Assembly (NCBI GenBank): GCA_965200375.1
Contig: OZ241353.1
Location: 2,108,001 to 2,172,000 of the forward strand
DNA: 64,000 nucleotides
Origin: VXYL01 sp965200375
Lineage (GTDB): Bacteria > Pseudomonadota > Gammaproteobacteria > Pseudomonadales > Azotimanducaceae
Direction: 5' to 3'
Shown here piece after piece: positions 8,480 through 17,514 of this stretch. Below the pieces are notes generated by a model. It saw only the letters and a list, made by a program, of their open reading frames with translations, was not told the origin of the DNA and ran no database searches. Position 1 is the first letter of the stretch. Each line of letters opens with the position of its first letter. A program made the position numbers and the translations under genes.

Positions 8480-8779
8480 GGCGCGCCTCGTACGCCGCGG
8501 CTCGGCGCCTGATCCAACACTTCGTTCGAGTGGTTCGATCCCGACGCACACCACTCGCGCCCCGCACCCTGCTCATTCGGACCACTTCTTCCGCATGGGC
8601 GAAGACGTCCATGTCCGTTTCCGCCCACAGCGCCGCGGACGCGGAGCCGTGCGCCGGTCCAGGCGGGTGCCCGATGGCGTCGGCCACGCGGATGATGCCG
8701 TTGAAGCCGGCCGTCCAGAAGGTGCCGACCCCGTACGCCATCGTGTCCGGCAGGCGGCACCGTTTACAATGGCGGCCAT
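8480..8779. other. Intergenic stretch with a possible gene fragment
   Basis: About 300 bases between prpD and tRNA-Arg with no complete gene. On the minus strand, 8560-8740 reads an open GC3-rich frame (AYGVGTFWTAGFNGIIRVAD, then WAETDMDVFAHAEEVVRMS) that looks protein-like but has no recognisable start or end and that I cannot assign. It may be the remnant of a deleted gene. Confidence 0.35.
8765..8770 (+). promoter_or_regulatory. Possible -10 box for tRNA-Arg
   Basis: TACAAT preceded by TT, ending ten bases before the tRNA 5' end. The -35 region is not convincing. Confidence 0.4.
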
Positions 8780-8856
8780 GCGCCCGTAGCTCAATTGGAC
8801 AGAGCACCAGGCTTCGAACCTGGCGGTTCGGGGTTCGAGTCCCTGCGGGCGCGCCA
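8780..8856 (+). tRNA. tRNA-Arg (anticodon TCG)
   Basis: 77 nt with encoded CCA. The acceptor arms GCGCCCG and CGGGCGC pair fully. The anticodon stem CCAGG/CCTGG encloses loop CTTCGAA, giving anticodon TCG, which reads CGA. The T-arm GGGGTTCGAGTCCC is canonical. The alcohol dehydrogenase gene starts 40 bases downstream. Confidence 0.95.
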
Positions 8857-8895
8857 CATGGCACACTGCGCGGGAGCGCAAGGCGAGGGGAAACC

Positions 8896-9981
8896 ATGCA
8901 GGCAGCCGTGTTCCGAGCCGTGAACGAAGCCATGGCCGTCGAGGACATCCGCATCGACAAGCCGCGCCCCCGGGAGGTGCTGGTGCGCACTGCCGCGGCC
9001 GGCGTCTGCCACTCGGATCTGCACTTCTTCAACGGCACCTACCCGGGCCAGACGCCGTGCGTGCTGGGCCACGAAAGCGCCGGCGTCGTCGAGCAGGTGG
9101 GCGACGCGGTCACCTACGTTCAGCCCGGGGACCACGTGATCACCTGCCTGTCGGTGTTCTGCGGCCACTGCGAATACTGTCTCACTGGCCACATGTCGCT
9201 GTGCCAGGAACCGGAAGTGCGGCGGGGCAAGGAAGACGAGCCGCGCCTGTCGCAAGCCGGCGGGGCCCTGGCGCAGTTCGCCAACCTCGGTTCCTTCGCC
9301 GAGCAGATGCTGGTCCACGAGCACTCGGTGGTGAAGATACGCCGGGACATGCCGCTGGACCGGGCCGCGCTCGTCGGCTGCGGCGTCACTACCGGCGTCG
9401 GCGCCGTCATCCACACCGCGGCCGTGGCGCCGGGGGCCACGGTGGCCGTGATCGGCTGCGGCGGCGTCGGGCTCTCCTGCATCAACGGTGCCGCCATCGC
9501 CGGCGCCTCGCGGGTGATCGCCGTGGACGTCGTGGCGTCGAAGCTGGAACTGGCGCGGAACTTCGGCGCCACGGACGCCGTGGACGCCGCGGCCGGCGAC
9601 CCGGTGGAGCAGGTGCGGGAGCTCACCGGCGGCGGCGTTCACTACGCCTTCGAGGCCATCGGCGTCGCCAAGTGCGCCGAGCAGGCGTTTCGGATGGTGA
9701 GGCGCGGCGGCACGGCCACCGTCATCGGCATGATTCCGCCGGGCCACATGGTGCAGCTGCACGGCCCGGACTTCCTTTCGGAGAAGAGGATCCAAGGCTC
9801 CATGATGGGCTCCAACCGCTTTCGCGTGGACATGCCCCGATTCGTGGATTTCTACCTGCAAGGCAAGCTGCACTTGGACGACATGATTTCGGGCCGCATC
9901 GCGTTGGCCGAAGTGACCGATGCGCTGCGTACACTGGAGACGGGCGAGGTGGCGCGCAGCGTCGTCGTCTTCGACGTGTAG
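8896..9981 (+). CDS. Zinc-dependent alcohol dehydrogenase (MDR family)
   Basis: 361 aa from an ATG with GAGGGG upstream. Medium-chain dehydrogenase hallmarks: catalytic-zinc ligands in GVCHSDLHF and GHESAGVVEQVGD, the structural-zinc cysteines in CGHCEYCLTGHMSLC, and the NAD-binding loop VIGCGGVGLSCI. FEAIGVAKCAEQAF and GTATVIGMIP follow in the cofactor domain. It resembles class III/aryl-alcohol-type enzymes, but the substrate is not predictable. It stands alone, convergent with the lpxA end. Confidence 0.83.
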   Translation: MQAAVFRAVNEAMAVEDIRIDKPRPREVLVRTAAAGVCHSDLHFFNGTYPGQTPCVLGHESAGVVEQVGDAVTYVQPGDHVITCLSVFCGHCEYCLTGHMSLCQEPEVRRGKEDEPRLSQAGGALAQFANLGSFAEQMLVHEHSVVKIRRDMPLDRAALVGCGVTTGVGAVIHTAAVAPGATVAVIGCGGVGLSCINGAAIAGASRVIAVDVVASKLELARNFGATDAVDAAAGDPVEQVRELTGGGVHYAFEAIGVAKCAEQAFRMVRRGGTATVIGMIPPGHMVQLHGPDFLSEKRIQGSMMGSNRFRVDMPRFVDFYLQGKLHLDDMISGRIALAEVTDALRTLETGEVARSVVVFDV

Positions 9982-10059
9982 GCGGGCCGCCTTAGCGACC
10001 GCTTGAGCCAGCCGCCAAACCGGCAGTCGCGCCGGGGGCGCTGCGGCTTGCCGCCGCGT

Positions 10060-11343
10060 CTACTGGCGCCGGCGCTCGCGCACGATGCCGTGCTCCGAGG
10101 CTTCGATGGATTGGACGAAGCGCGCCACTTCCGGCACCTTGGCAGCCGCGGGCCGCAGCTCGGCGAGCGCGGCGGGCACCGTCAGGCCTCGGCGGTAGAC
10201 CACCCGGTAGGCGTCCTGCAGGGCCTTCTTCACCGCCTCGCTGGCGCCTAGGCGCCGCAAGCGTTCCAGGTTGAGGCCCACGGCGCCGGCCGGATTGCCG
10301 GAAATGGACACGTACGCCGGCACGTCCTTGGCCACCAGCGACATGGCGCCCACGAAGGCGTAGGCGCCGATGCTGCGAAACTGCGGCACCCCCACGTAGC
10401 CGCTCAGCACCGCCTCGTCGCCGACCGTGACGTGGCCGGCCACGGAAGCGTTGTTGGCCATCACGATGCGGTCGCCGAGCACGCAGTCGTGGCCGACGTG
10501 GACGTAGGCCATGAGCAGATTGCCGCTGCCGATCTCGGTGCGGCTGCGATCCGTGGCAAGGCCCCGGTGAATGGTCACGCCCTCGCGGATGACGTTGTCG
10601 TCGCCGATGGCGAGGGTGGTCGGCTCGTCCTTGTAGGCGAAGGCCGGCGAACCTTCGCCCACCGTGGCGAACTGGTAGATGCGATTGCCGCGGCCGAGCG
10701 TGGTCGGTCCCCGCAGCACCACATGCGGGCCGATCCGGCAGTCGTCGCCGATCACGACGTCCGCGCCAATGACGGTCCACGGCCCCACGGACACGTTGCG
10801 GCCAAGGCGCGCCGCCGGATCGATCACCGCTCTGGGATCGATTCGGGGTTCCCTCTCCCTCCGCGTCCGCGCTTCCCCGGGCGCCTTCGCCGGTTCGGTG
10901 CCGTCGAGCTTGCGTTCCACGCAGATGAGCTTCACGGCGCAGGCCAGTTCGCCGTTCACGTGGGCCTGGCAGTCGAACTTCATCAACTGGCGGCGCTCGC
11001 TGGCGACGCTGCCGCGCAACTCCAACACGTCGCCGGGCCTCACCGGGCGCTTGAAGCGGGCGTCGTCGACGCCGGCCAGATAGTGCAGGTAGCCGTCCGC
11101 CGGCTTGCGGCCGCGGGTCTCGAACGCGAGCACGCAGCACAGCTGCGCCAGCGCTTCGACGATCAGCACACCCGGCATGATCGGATAGTCGGCGAAGTGG
11201 CCCTGCAGGTACGGTTCGTTGGCGGAGACGTTCTTGCGGCCGACGATGTGCCGCCCCGGCACCAGTTCGTCCACCTGGTCCAGCAGCAGGAACGGGTAGC
11301 GGTGGGGGAGATAGTCCAGAATCTCGTCGATGGCCAGCTTCAC
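10060..11343 (-). CDS. FabZ-LpxA fusion: 3-hydroxyacyl-ACP dehydratase / UDP-GlcNAc acyltransferase
   Basis: 427 aa in one uninterrupted frame. Residues 1-146 are FabZ (LPHRYPFLLLD; catalytic His49 and Glu63 in GHFADYPIMPGVLIVEA). Residues 147-167 form a charged linker (GEARTRREREPR). From residue 168 (IDPRAVIDPAARLG) runs a complete LpxA with hexapeptide repeats and the catalytic His at 285 (HVGHDC). LpxA normally starts with Met just before IDPRAV; here that codon is CGA, and the nearest later GTG would remove six conserved residues, so a true fusion is favoured. The GTG start of fabZ overlaps the lpxD stop. LpxA acylates UDP-GlcNAc to begin lipid A; FabZ shares its hydroxyacyl-ACP pool. 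lpxB does not follow. Confidence 0.85.
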   Translation of the reverse strand: MKLAIDEILDYLPHRYPFLLLDQVDELVPGRHIVGRKNVSANEPYLQGHFADYPIMPGVLIVEALAQLCCVLAFETRGRKPADGYLHYLAGVDDARFKRPVRPGDVLELRGSVASERRQLMKFDCQAHVNGELACAVKLICVERKLDGTEPAKAPGEARTRREREPRIDPRAVIDPAARLGRNVSVGPWTVIGADVVIGDDCRIGPHVVLRGPTTLGRGNRIYQFATVGEGSPAFAYKDEPTTLAIGDDNVIREGVTIHRGLATDRSRTEIGSGNLLMAYVHVGHDCVLGDRIVMANNASVAGHVTVGDEAVLSGYVGVPQFRSIGAYAFVGAMSLVAKDVPAYVSISGNPAGAVGLNLERLRRLGASEAVKKALQDAYRVVYRRGLTVPAALAELRPAAAKVPEVARFVQSIEASEHGIVRERRRQ

Positions 11344-12491
11344 GCGGCGTTGCCTCTTTCGCTGCCGGCTTTGCCAGCGCTCTCCTTGCCAGCCCTCGCC
11401 CCGGAAGCATCCCGGTCCCGGCAACCGTCGCCGTGGCCAGCGTCGGCGGAGGCCCTCGCGGCGAGCGCTTCGAGCCGCGCCACGCGCTTGGCCAGATCGT
11501 CCAGCTGCCCGAAACGCATGGCGTTGCGCTTCCAGCGCCCGGCCTCGTCGTGCAGGATGCCGCCCTGGTAGACGCCCGGCTTGGGGATCGACCGCCGCGC
11601 CGTGGTCACCGCGCCAAGCCACACGCCGTCGGCAAGCTCGACCGGGCCGTCGCCGGCGATGCCGGCCCCGCCGGCCAGCACGCAGTGCCGGCCCACCTTG
11701 GTGCTGCCGACGATGCCGACGCAGCCGCAGATCAGCGTGTGCTCGCCGATGTCGCAGTTGTGGCCGATCTGCACCAGGTTGTCGATCTTCACTCCGTCGC
11801 GGATCACCGTGTCCGCGATGGTGCCGCGGTCGATGGTAGTGCCGGCGCCGACGCATACGTCGTCGCCGATGGCGACGCCGCCAAGCTGGGCGATGGCCTG
11901 CAAACGCCCGTCTCGATCCGGCGTGAAGCCGAAGCCGTCGGCGCCGACGACGGCACCGCTGTGGACGACGCAGCGCCGGCCAACGCGGACGCCGTGGTAG
12001 AGGGTGGCGTTGGCATGGACGACCGTGTCTTCGCCGAGGCATACCCCCTCGCCGATGCATGCGCCAGCCCCCACCGCGGTCCGGGCGGCCAGGACGGCAT
12101 CGGCGCCCACCACGGCGCAAGGACCCACCGCCGCCGTGGCATGGATGCGGGCGCTGGGATCGACATGGGCGCTCGGGTGGATGCCGGGCGGCTGCCGGGG
12201 CGCGTCGTCGAACAGCCGCGAGACGATGGCGAAGGCGAGATAGGGGTTGTCCACGACCAGCGCCGTGGTGGGACAGCTGCTGGCGTCGGTCTCGCGCAGC
12301 AGCACCGCGGAGGCTCGCGTCTGCGGCAGATGGCGACGATAGGCGCGGCTCGAGAGGTGGGTCAGGGTACCCGGCACGGCCGCGTCTATCGGCGCCAGGG
12401 CGTCGATGGCCGCGCTGTCGTCGCCGGCCACCGCAACCCCGTTCGGCAGCGCCGCCGTCAGCACCTCGGCTATCTCCCGAACGGAGGGCAC
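11340..12491 (-). CDS. lpxD: UDP-3-O-acylglucosamine N-acyltransferase
   Basis: 383 aa. It adds the N-linked hydroxyacyl chain, the third step of lipid A synthesis. The N-terminal uridine-binding domain (LTHLSSRAYRRHL) is followed by left-handed beta-helix hexapeptides; DGFGFTPDRDGR and KIDNLVQIGHNCDIGEHT (catalytic His in GHNC) are diagnostic. The C-terminal helix ends in a long Gly/Ala/Lys tail. The GTG start directly abuts the CTAG end of a repeat element (12492-12656), so no normal ribosome-binding site precedes it. The stop overlaps the start of fabZ-lpxA. Confidence 0.88.
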   Translation of the reverse strand: MPSVREIAEVLTAALPNGVAVAGDDSAAIDALAPIDAAVPGTLTHLSSRAYRRHLPQTRASAVLLRETDASSCPTTALVVDNPYLAFAIVSRLFDDAPRQPPGIHPSAHVDPSARIHATAAVGPCAVVGADAVLAARTAVGAGACIGEGVCLGEDTVVHANATLYHGVRVGRRCVVHSGAVVGADGFGFTPDRDGRLQAIAQLGGVAIGDDVCVGAGTTIDRGTIADTVIRDGVKIDNLVQIGHNCDIGEHTLICGCVGIVGSTKVGRHCVLAGGAGIAGDGPVELADGVWLGAVTTARRSIPKPGVYQGGILHDEAGRWKRNAMRFGQLDDLAKRVARLEALAARASADAGHGDGCRDRDASGARAGKESAGKAGSERGNAA

Positions 12492-12656
12492 CTAGCGGTT
12501 CGATTCCGAATCGACGTGGCAATGGCGCGTTCCGTCTGTCGTCGCCTCGGCACGTGCTGCTTGAGGATGTGCCGCCCCGCAAGGCCACCGGTGTCCCGGC
12601 CCTGCGACGAAACCCGTCCCTCTGGAACGCACGTTGTTCTGGAAGCGGCACACTAG
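12492..12656 (-). repeat. CTAG-bounded repeat, family A, copy 1
   Basis: 165 bp beginning and ending with CTAG, filling almost all of the skp-lpxD gap. Its outer ends are CTAGCGGTTCGATTCC and CTAGTGTGCCGCTTCC (each read inward), which agree at about 9 of the 14 positions inside CTAG/AG. The core (GTCGTCGCCTCGG, GAGGATGTGCCGCCCCGC) is shared in inverted orientation with the copies at 17.5 and 38.9 kb. The element touches the lpxD start codon. Confidence 0.8.
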
Positions 12657-12686
12657 CTGGGCGGATGTCGTGAAGGCGCCGACGAC

Positions 12687-13211
12687 TCAGCTGTCTTCGG
12701 CGTAGCGCTCGTTCAGCTTTTCCGTCACTTTGGCCGTGATGTCGTGCTTGGGATTGACGTAGCCCACGTTGCGGCGCTCGAACACGAGATCGAAGCGTTC
12801 CAGCTCCACCATGTCGTTGACGACGGCGCGCACCTTCGGGCTCACCGCCTCGAGCAGCTCGCTCTGCCGATCCTGCAGGGCCTTCTCCAGCTTCTTGGCG
12901 CCGAACTCGAGGTCGATGCGCTTGTTCTCGATGTCCTTGGCGACCTTGCGCTTCTCTTCCTCCGACATCACGTCGCCTTCGTCCGTGACTTGCTTCTCCA
13001 GCGCCACGATCTCGTCGCGCAGGGTGCGCAGGTCCGCGGACTCCGGTTCGAGCTCCTGTTGGATCTGTTCGGCGAAGCTCTTGGCCTCCTCGCTGAGGCG
13101 TATGGCCTCGGCGGTGTCCACGACCGCCACCTTTAGCTGCGCCGCCGCGGGGAACGCGACCGCCGCCGTGGCACCCAAGACCAGGGCCAAAGCCCTCTTG
13201 ACGCTGTTCAT
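12687..13211 (-). CDS. skp: Periplasmic chaperone Skp/OmpH
   Basis: 174 aa from the ATG at 13211, which has GGGAGG at a suitable distance; upstream in-frame codons are not needed. Residues 1-24 are a signal peptide ending FPAAAQ. The mature protein starts LKVAVVDTAEAIRLS, as OmpH proteins do, followed by long charged coiled-coil helices (EEEKRKVAKDIENKR) forming the tentacles of the trimer. It holds unfolded outer-membrane proteins for BamA, encoded just upstream. A perfect TATAAT box lies in the gap before it. Confidence 0.87.
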   Translation of the reverse strand: MNSVKRALALVLGATAAVAFPAAAQLKVAVVDTAEAIRLSEEAKSFAEQIQQELEPESADLRTLRDEIVALEKQVTDEGDVMSEEEKRKVAKDIENKRIDLEFGAKKLEKALQDRQSELLEAVSPKVRAVVNDMVELERFDLVFERRNVGYVNPKHDITAKVTEKLNERYAEDS

Positions 13212-13273
13212 CCCGTCGCGACCTCCCGCGTTCTCAAGGGAACCCCGCGACAAGCCTGCCCCGGGCGAACCGC

Positions 13274-13279
13274 ATTATA
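13274..13279 (-). promoter_or_regulatory. -10 box for skp-lpxD-fabZ/lpxA
   Basis: Perfect TATAAT on the minus strand in the bamA-skp gap, about 60 bases before the skp ATG. The -35 region is weak (GTTCTG at 17 bp). Confidence 0.5.
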
Positions 13280-13295
13280 GCCGCATAGCTGCCGG

Positions 13296-15665
13296 TCAGA
13301 ACGTCTGCCCCACCTCGAAGGAGAACTGCTCCACTTCGTCGCCGGGCTGGTTGTTGAGCGGATGCGCCAGCGCGAAGGACATCGGCCCCATCGGCGACAG
13401 CCAGCTCACCGCCAGTCCAGTGGTGACGCGAATGTCGCCGACGTCGAAGTCCAGGCACTCGGTGCTGACGGCCGCGCAGTGGGTGTTGAAGACGTTGCCG
13501 GCGTCCACGAAGTAGAGCGAGCGCACGCCCCGGGAAGCGTCGATGAACGGCAGCGGGAAGATGAGCTCGGCGGAGCCCTCCACCAGCAGGTTGCCGCCGA
13601 AGGGCCGCGGCCGGCCGTAGAACGTGGTGTCGCCGGTGATCTTCGGCCCCAGGGTGCTCTTTTCGTATCCCCGCACCGAGCCGAAGCCGCCGGAGAAGAA
13701 GTGCTCGTAGAAGGGGTAGGTGGCGGTGGAGCCGTAGGTGCCGCCATAGCCCAGGCGGGCCCGCAGATGGGCGGAGAAGGAGCGAGCGAAAGGCAGCGGG
13801 TAGTACAGATCGCCCAGGTAGTTGATGCGGTAGAACTGCAGATCGCTGCCGGGCACCGTGACGCTGGCGCTCAAGGACTGCCGCCGTCCGGCGGTGGGGA
13901 ACAGGCCGTGGTTTAGGGTCGAGCGGGCCCACAGGCCCCTCGCCTTGATGTTGAAGAAGTCGGTGCCCACCCGGTCGATGAAGTCCACGATCTCGGTGGC
14001 GGTGCGGGCGTTGTCGTTGATGGCGGTGTGTTCCACCGTCATGCCGAACTGCAGGCTCTGCGATTCGCCCACCGGAAACTGGAAGTTGATGCCGCCGCCG
14101 TAGGCATCGGTCGAGTATCGGGCGACGTTGATGGCGTAGTAGTTGGTTTCTCGGGCGAAGACGTTGAAGCCGCGGCTGATGCCGTCCACGGTGAAGTAGG
14201 GATCGTGGTAGCTGAAGTTGGCGGAACGCTGGAAGTTGCTCCAGGTCAGGGACACGCCCATGCTGTTGCCGGAACCCGCGACGTTCTTCTGGTTGACGCC
14301 GGCGGAAACCTGCAAGCCGCCCCACTGTCCGTAGCCGAGCTGCGCCGTGTAGGCACCGGTGGCAAGCTCCTCGACGTCGAAGTTCACGTCGATCTGATCG
14401 TCCGTGCCCGGCACCGCCGGAGTCTCGACGTTCACCGACTGCGGCTTGAAGAACCCGAGTTGATCCAAACGCACTTTCGAGCGGTCGATCTGCTGCGTGG
14501 ACGCCCAGCCGCCCTCGATCTGGCGCATCTCGCGCCGCAGCACTTCGTCCCGGGTGAGGGAGTTGCCGCTGAAGGCAATGCGCCGCACGTAGGCGCGCTT
14601 GCCGGCCTCCACGACGAACTTCACGTCCACCTTGCCGTCCGCCTTCACTTCCGGTACGCCGGAGGCGCTTGCGAAGGTGTAGCCGGAGTTGCCGAAGGCG
14701 GCCGTGATGCGTTCCTCCGTGGCGGTCAGCAGGGCCCGGTTGAACACCTGCCCCGGCTCGACGAGGAACAGCCGCTCCACCTGCTCCGGATCCACATCCG
14801 AGACGTCGCCGATGAGGCTGACGTCGTCCACGGTGTAGGAATCGCCCTCCCGGACATTGACGGTGATGTACACCTCGCGCTTGTCCGGCGTGATGCTCAC
14901 CTGCACCGAGCGGGCGTCGAACTCCACGTAGCCGCGGTTCTGGTAGTAGGCCTCGAGCTTCTCCAAGTCCCCCTGCATCTTCTCCCGGGAGTACTTGTCC
15001 TTGCCGCGGATGAACGAGAACAGCGTCGGGTGCTGGAGCTCCAGCGGCGCGAGCAGCTCGGCCTGGCTGAACACCGTAGCGCCGACGAAGTTGATGTGGC
15101 GCACGCCAGCGCTCTTGCCTTCGTCGATGTCGATCTTCACGTCCACGCGATTGCGCGGCAGCTCGTCGATGGCGGGCTCGATGGAAGCGCTGTAGCGGCC
15201 CTGGGCGAAGTAGGAGCGGGTGAGCTCGGTGCCTATGCGCTCCAAGGTGGCCTGCTTGAAGATCTCCCCCTCGCGCAGGCCGGCCTCGCCTAGGCTCTCG
15301 AGCAGATCTTCGCTCTTGATAGCCTTGTTGCCGCTCAGTTCGATGGACTCGATGGCCGGACGCTCGGCGAGGCGCACGATCAGCGTGTCGCCGTCCCGCA
15401 GCAAGGTGATGTCGTCGAAGTAGCCGGACTTGAACAGCGCCCGCGTCAGGTCCCTCAGATCGGCGCTGTCGACAGTGTCGCCGACGCTCGCCGGCAGCAG
15501 GTTGAACACCGTGCCGGCGGACACGCGCCGGAGGCCCTGCAGCTGGATGTCCGCGAGCTCGAAGGGCGGCGACGCCCGGGGCAGCGTTGAGGCGATGTCG
15601 GCGTTCATGGCCAGCGCCGGCGCGGCGGCGAAGGTGGTGGCAAGCGCGGCGAACAGGACTCTCAT
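13296..15665 (-). CDS. bamA: Outer-membrane protein assembly factor BamA
   Basis: 789 aa. It is the central insertase of the BAM complex. Signal peptide MRVLFAALATTFAAAPALA. Five POTRA domains cover roughly residues 35-430, starting FELADIQLQGLRRVSAGTVF; the barrel follows and ends QFSFEVGQTF with a terminal phenylalanine. FSGGFGSVRGYEKSTLGP carries the VRGY motif of the L6 loop conserved in Omp85 proteins. Length is normal. rseP lies directly upstream and skp downstream, the usual gammaproteobacterial order. Confidence 0.93.
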   Translation of the reverse strand: MRVLFAALATTFAAAPALAMNADIASTLPRASPPFELADIQLQGLRRVSAGTVFNLLPASVGDTVDSADLRDLTRALFKSGYFDDITLLRDGDTLIVRLAERPAIESIELSGNKAIKSEDLLESLGEAGLREGEIFKQATLERIGTELTRSYFAQGRYSASIEPAIDELPRNRVDVKIDIDEGKSAGVRHINFVGATVFSQAELLAPLELQHPTLFSFIRGKDKYSREKMQGDLEKLEAYYQNRGYVEFDARSVQVSITPDKREVYITVNVREGDSYTVDDVSLIGDVSDVDPEQVERLFLVEPGQVFNRALLTATEERITAAFGNSGYTFASASGVPEVKADGKVDVKFVVEAGKRAYVRRIAFSGNSLTRDEVLRREMRQIEGGWASTQQIDRSKVRLDQLGFFKPQSVNVETPAVPGTDDQIDVNFDVEELATGAYTAQLGYGQWGGLQVSAGVNQKNVAGSGNSMGVSLTWSNFQRSANFSYHDPYFTVDGISRGFNVFARETNYYAINVARYSTDAYGGGINFQFPVGESQSLQFGMTVEHTAINDNARTATEIVDFIDRVGTDFFNIKARGLWARSTLNHGLFPTAGRRQSLSASVTVPGSDLQFYRINYLGDLYYPLPFARSFSAHLRARLGYGGTYGSTATYPFYEHFFSGGFGSVRGYEKSTLGPKITGDTTFYGRPRPFGGNLLVEGSAELIFPLPFIDASRGVRSLYFVDAGNVFNTHCAAVSTECLDFDVGDIRVTTGLAVSWLSPMGPMSFALAHPLNNQPGDEVEQFSFEVGQTF

Positions 15666-15718
15666 GGGCTACCTTGGTTGGAAAGATCGGGTGGGCGGCA
15701 TCGGTCCGGCCGTCGGCG

Positions 15719-17068
15719 TCAATCCGGCCAGAGCCAGCGCACGGCCTCGGCGTAGCAGACCAGCGCCATGAGTCCCGCCACCATGGCGAAGCCCACCTTG
15801 TCGGTCATGGCCGCCGCCCCGGCCGAGACCGGCTTGCGGCGCACCCACTCGACGGCGTTGCGCAGCACCAGGCCGCCGTCGAGCACCGGCACCGGCAGCA
15901 GGTTGATGATGCCGAGGTTGACGGACAGCAGCGCCAGGAGCGCCATGAACTCGGCGGCGCCGGCCCGAGCCGTGTCGCTGGACACCTTGGCGATGGTGAT
16001 CGGGCCGGCGACGTTCTTGGCCGACACCTCGAGCAGCGCCATCTTGGCGATGAGGCGCAGCGTCAAGGTGCCGTAGTTCCAAGTGTCTGCGAAGGCGCCG
16101 CCGAGGGCCGGGATCGGCCCGGAGCGGACGATGCGCTTCGGCCTCGTCGCCACGGCGCCGATGTAGCCGTAGGGCGTTCCGTCCTGGTCGATCTCGCGCC
16201 GCGGCGTGACGGCGACCAGCCGCGTGCCCTCGGCGCGGGCCACGGTGAGTTGCAGCGACACGCCGGGACTGGCGCGCACCACGGTCACGAAGTCCTCCCA
16301 CGCCGCCACCGATCTGCCGTCCACTTGCACAATGCGATCGTCGGCGCGCAGCCCGGCCGCATGGGCCGGGCCGTCCGCCAGCACGTCGCCGATGTACGGC
16401 GGCAGCAGCGGCGCGAGGCCCAGAGAACGCAGCACGTCCGGGTCCCGGCTGTCCGCGTGCCAGGCGTCGATGGCGATGGCATGCTGCTGCCGCCGACCCT
16501 CCCGCACCGTCTCGATGACGATCTCGCCGCTGTCGCCGAGACGGCCGATCAGCGCCATGCCCACTTCGGTCCAGGTGCTGGTCTCGCGGCCGTCCACCGC
16601 GACGATCTCGGCGCCGTCGCGGATGCCGGCGCGATGCGCCGCACTGCCCTCCGCCACGGCGGCCGCCGGCGGCGCGACGGCGACGCCGACCATGCCGAGC
16701 ACCCAGTACAGCGCCAGCGCCAGCAGCAGGTTGGCGGCCGGGCCGCCGAGGGCGATGGCGATGCGCCACTTCGGGTGCAGGCGGTCGTAGGAGCGCTGCG
16801 CCAGCGCCGGATCCGCCGGGGCGACGCTGGCGGCATCGTCGTCGCGCCGGTCGTAGAGGCGCACGTAGCCGCCGAGCGGCACCGCGGCAATGCGGAACTC
16901 GGTGCCTCGGGCGTTGCGCCAGGACAGCAGGGGTTTCCAGAAGCCGATGGAGAAGCGCACGACGTGGACGCCCACCCAACGCGCCACCAGGTAGTGGCCG
17001 GCCTCGTGGCTCGCGATCAGGATGGCAACCGCCAGCAGGAAGAAGAAGAGGATGTGCAGGAGGTCCAT
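15719..17068 (-). CDS. rseP: Site-2 intramembrane metalloprotease RseP
   Basis: 449 aa. It cleaves the anti-sigma factor RseA inside the membrane during the sigma-E envelope stress response. The N-terminal membrane helix carries the zinc motif HEAGH, the third zinc ligand is in NLLPVPVLDGG near the C-terminus, and two PDZ domains lie between (around VVAPPAAAVAEGSAAHRAGI and LADGPAHAAGLRADDRIVQV). I use the ATG giving MDLLHILFFFLLAVAILIAS; the frame is open further upstream but runs through repeat DNA. A CTAG repeat end lies four bases before this ATG. dxr and cdsA, the usual upstream neighbours, are absent. Confidence 0.92.
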   Translation of the reverse strand: MDLLHILFFFLLAVAILIASHEAGHYLVARWVGVHVVRFSIGFWKPLLSWRNARGTEFRIAAVPLGGYVRLYDRRDDDAASVAPADPALAQRSYDRLHPKWRIAIALGGPAANLLLALALYWVLGMVGVAVAPPAAAVAEGSAAHRAGIRDGAEIVAVDGRETSTWTEVGMALIGRLGDSGEIVIETVREGRRQQHAIAIDAWHADSRDPDVLRSLGLAPLLPPYIGDVLADGPAHAAGLRADDRIVQVDGRSVAAWEDFVTVVRASPGVSLQLTVARAEGTRLVAVTPRREIDQDGTPYGYIGAVATRPKRIVRSGPIPALGGAFADTWNYGTLTLRLIAKMALLEVSAKNVAGPITIAKVSSDTARAGAAEFMALLALLSVNLGIINLLPVPVLDGGLVLRNAVEWVRRKPVSAGAAAMTDKVGFAMVAGLMALVCYAEAVRWLWPD

Positions 17069-17072
17069 CGTG

Positions 17073-17160
17073 CTAGGTGGTTCGACTCCGAATCGCGCCA
17101 GTGGTTCGATTCCAAATTGACGTGGCAGACGCGCCCGTCCGGCGTCGCCTCGGCGACACG
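17073..17160 (-). repeat. CTAG-bounded repeat, family A, partial copy 2
   Basis: Starts CTAG at 17073 and carries the family A end motif twice (GGTTCGACTCCGAATCG and GGTTCGATTCCAAATTGACG), then degenerate GTCGCCTCGG sequence. It lies four bases upstream of the rseP ATG. The far end is not recognisable. Confidence 0.55.
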
Positions 17161-17514
17161 CTCCGGCCACGCCGCCCGCATCATAGCAGCCACCGACGGC
17201 CCGCAGTGGCACCGCTCTCGGTGCGGGCGGCGGCCACAGCGAGCGAAGCCGAGCCGAATGCCGCACTCCAGGCGTCGACCGCTAGGGAGATGCCCACGGC
17301 TTGCGCCGCCGACGCCAATTGGTCGTAAGGGGCTGGCCGTCCGGTACCCGGCCAGCAAGCGCCGCGCGTTGATCATCGCCGATGCAACGCGAAGCACCCG
17401 TTCACGACCACCGAGCGCGACGCGCCTTTGGGCTGCCGAAGCCGCCGGGTGGACGCTGAGCCTAGTGGAAGCCGTGCCGCGCGCCCCGTTCAACGGCCCA
17501 GGCAAGCTGGAGCG

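Noticed and set aside
8478..8489. GAGGCGCGCCTC palindrome as a terminator for prpBCD
   Set aside because: It overlaps the stop codon and is not followed by a T-run; no loop is possible without opening the stem.
10825..10900. Separate LpxA start inside the fabZ-lpxA frame
   Set aside because: An AGAGG sequence lies near, but the expected Met codon is CGA and the nearest GTG removes conserved residues and is about 24 bases from that sequence.
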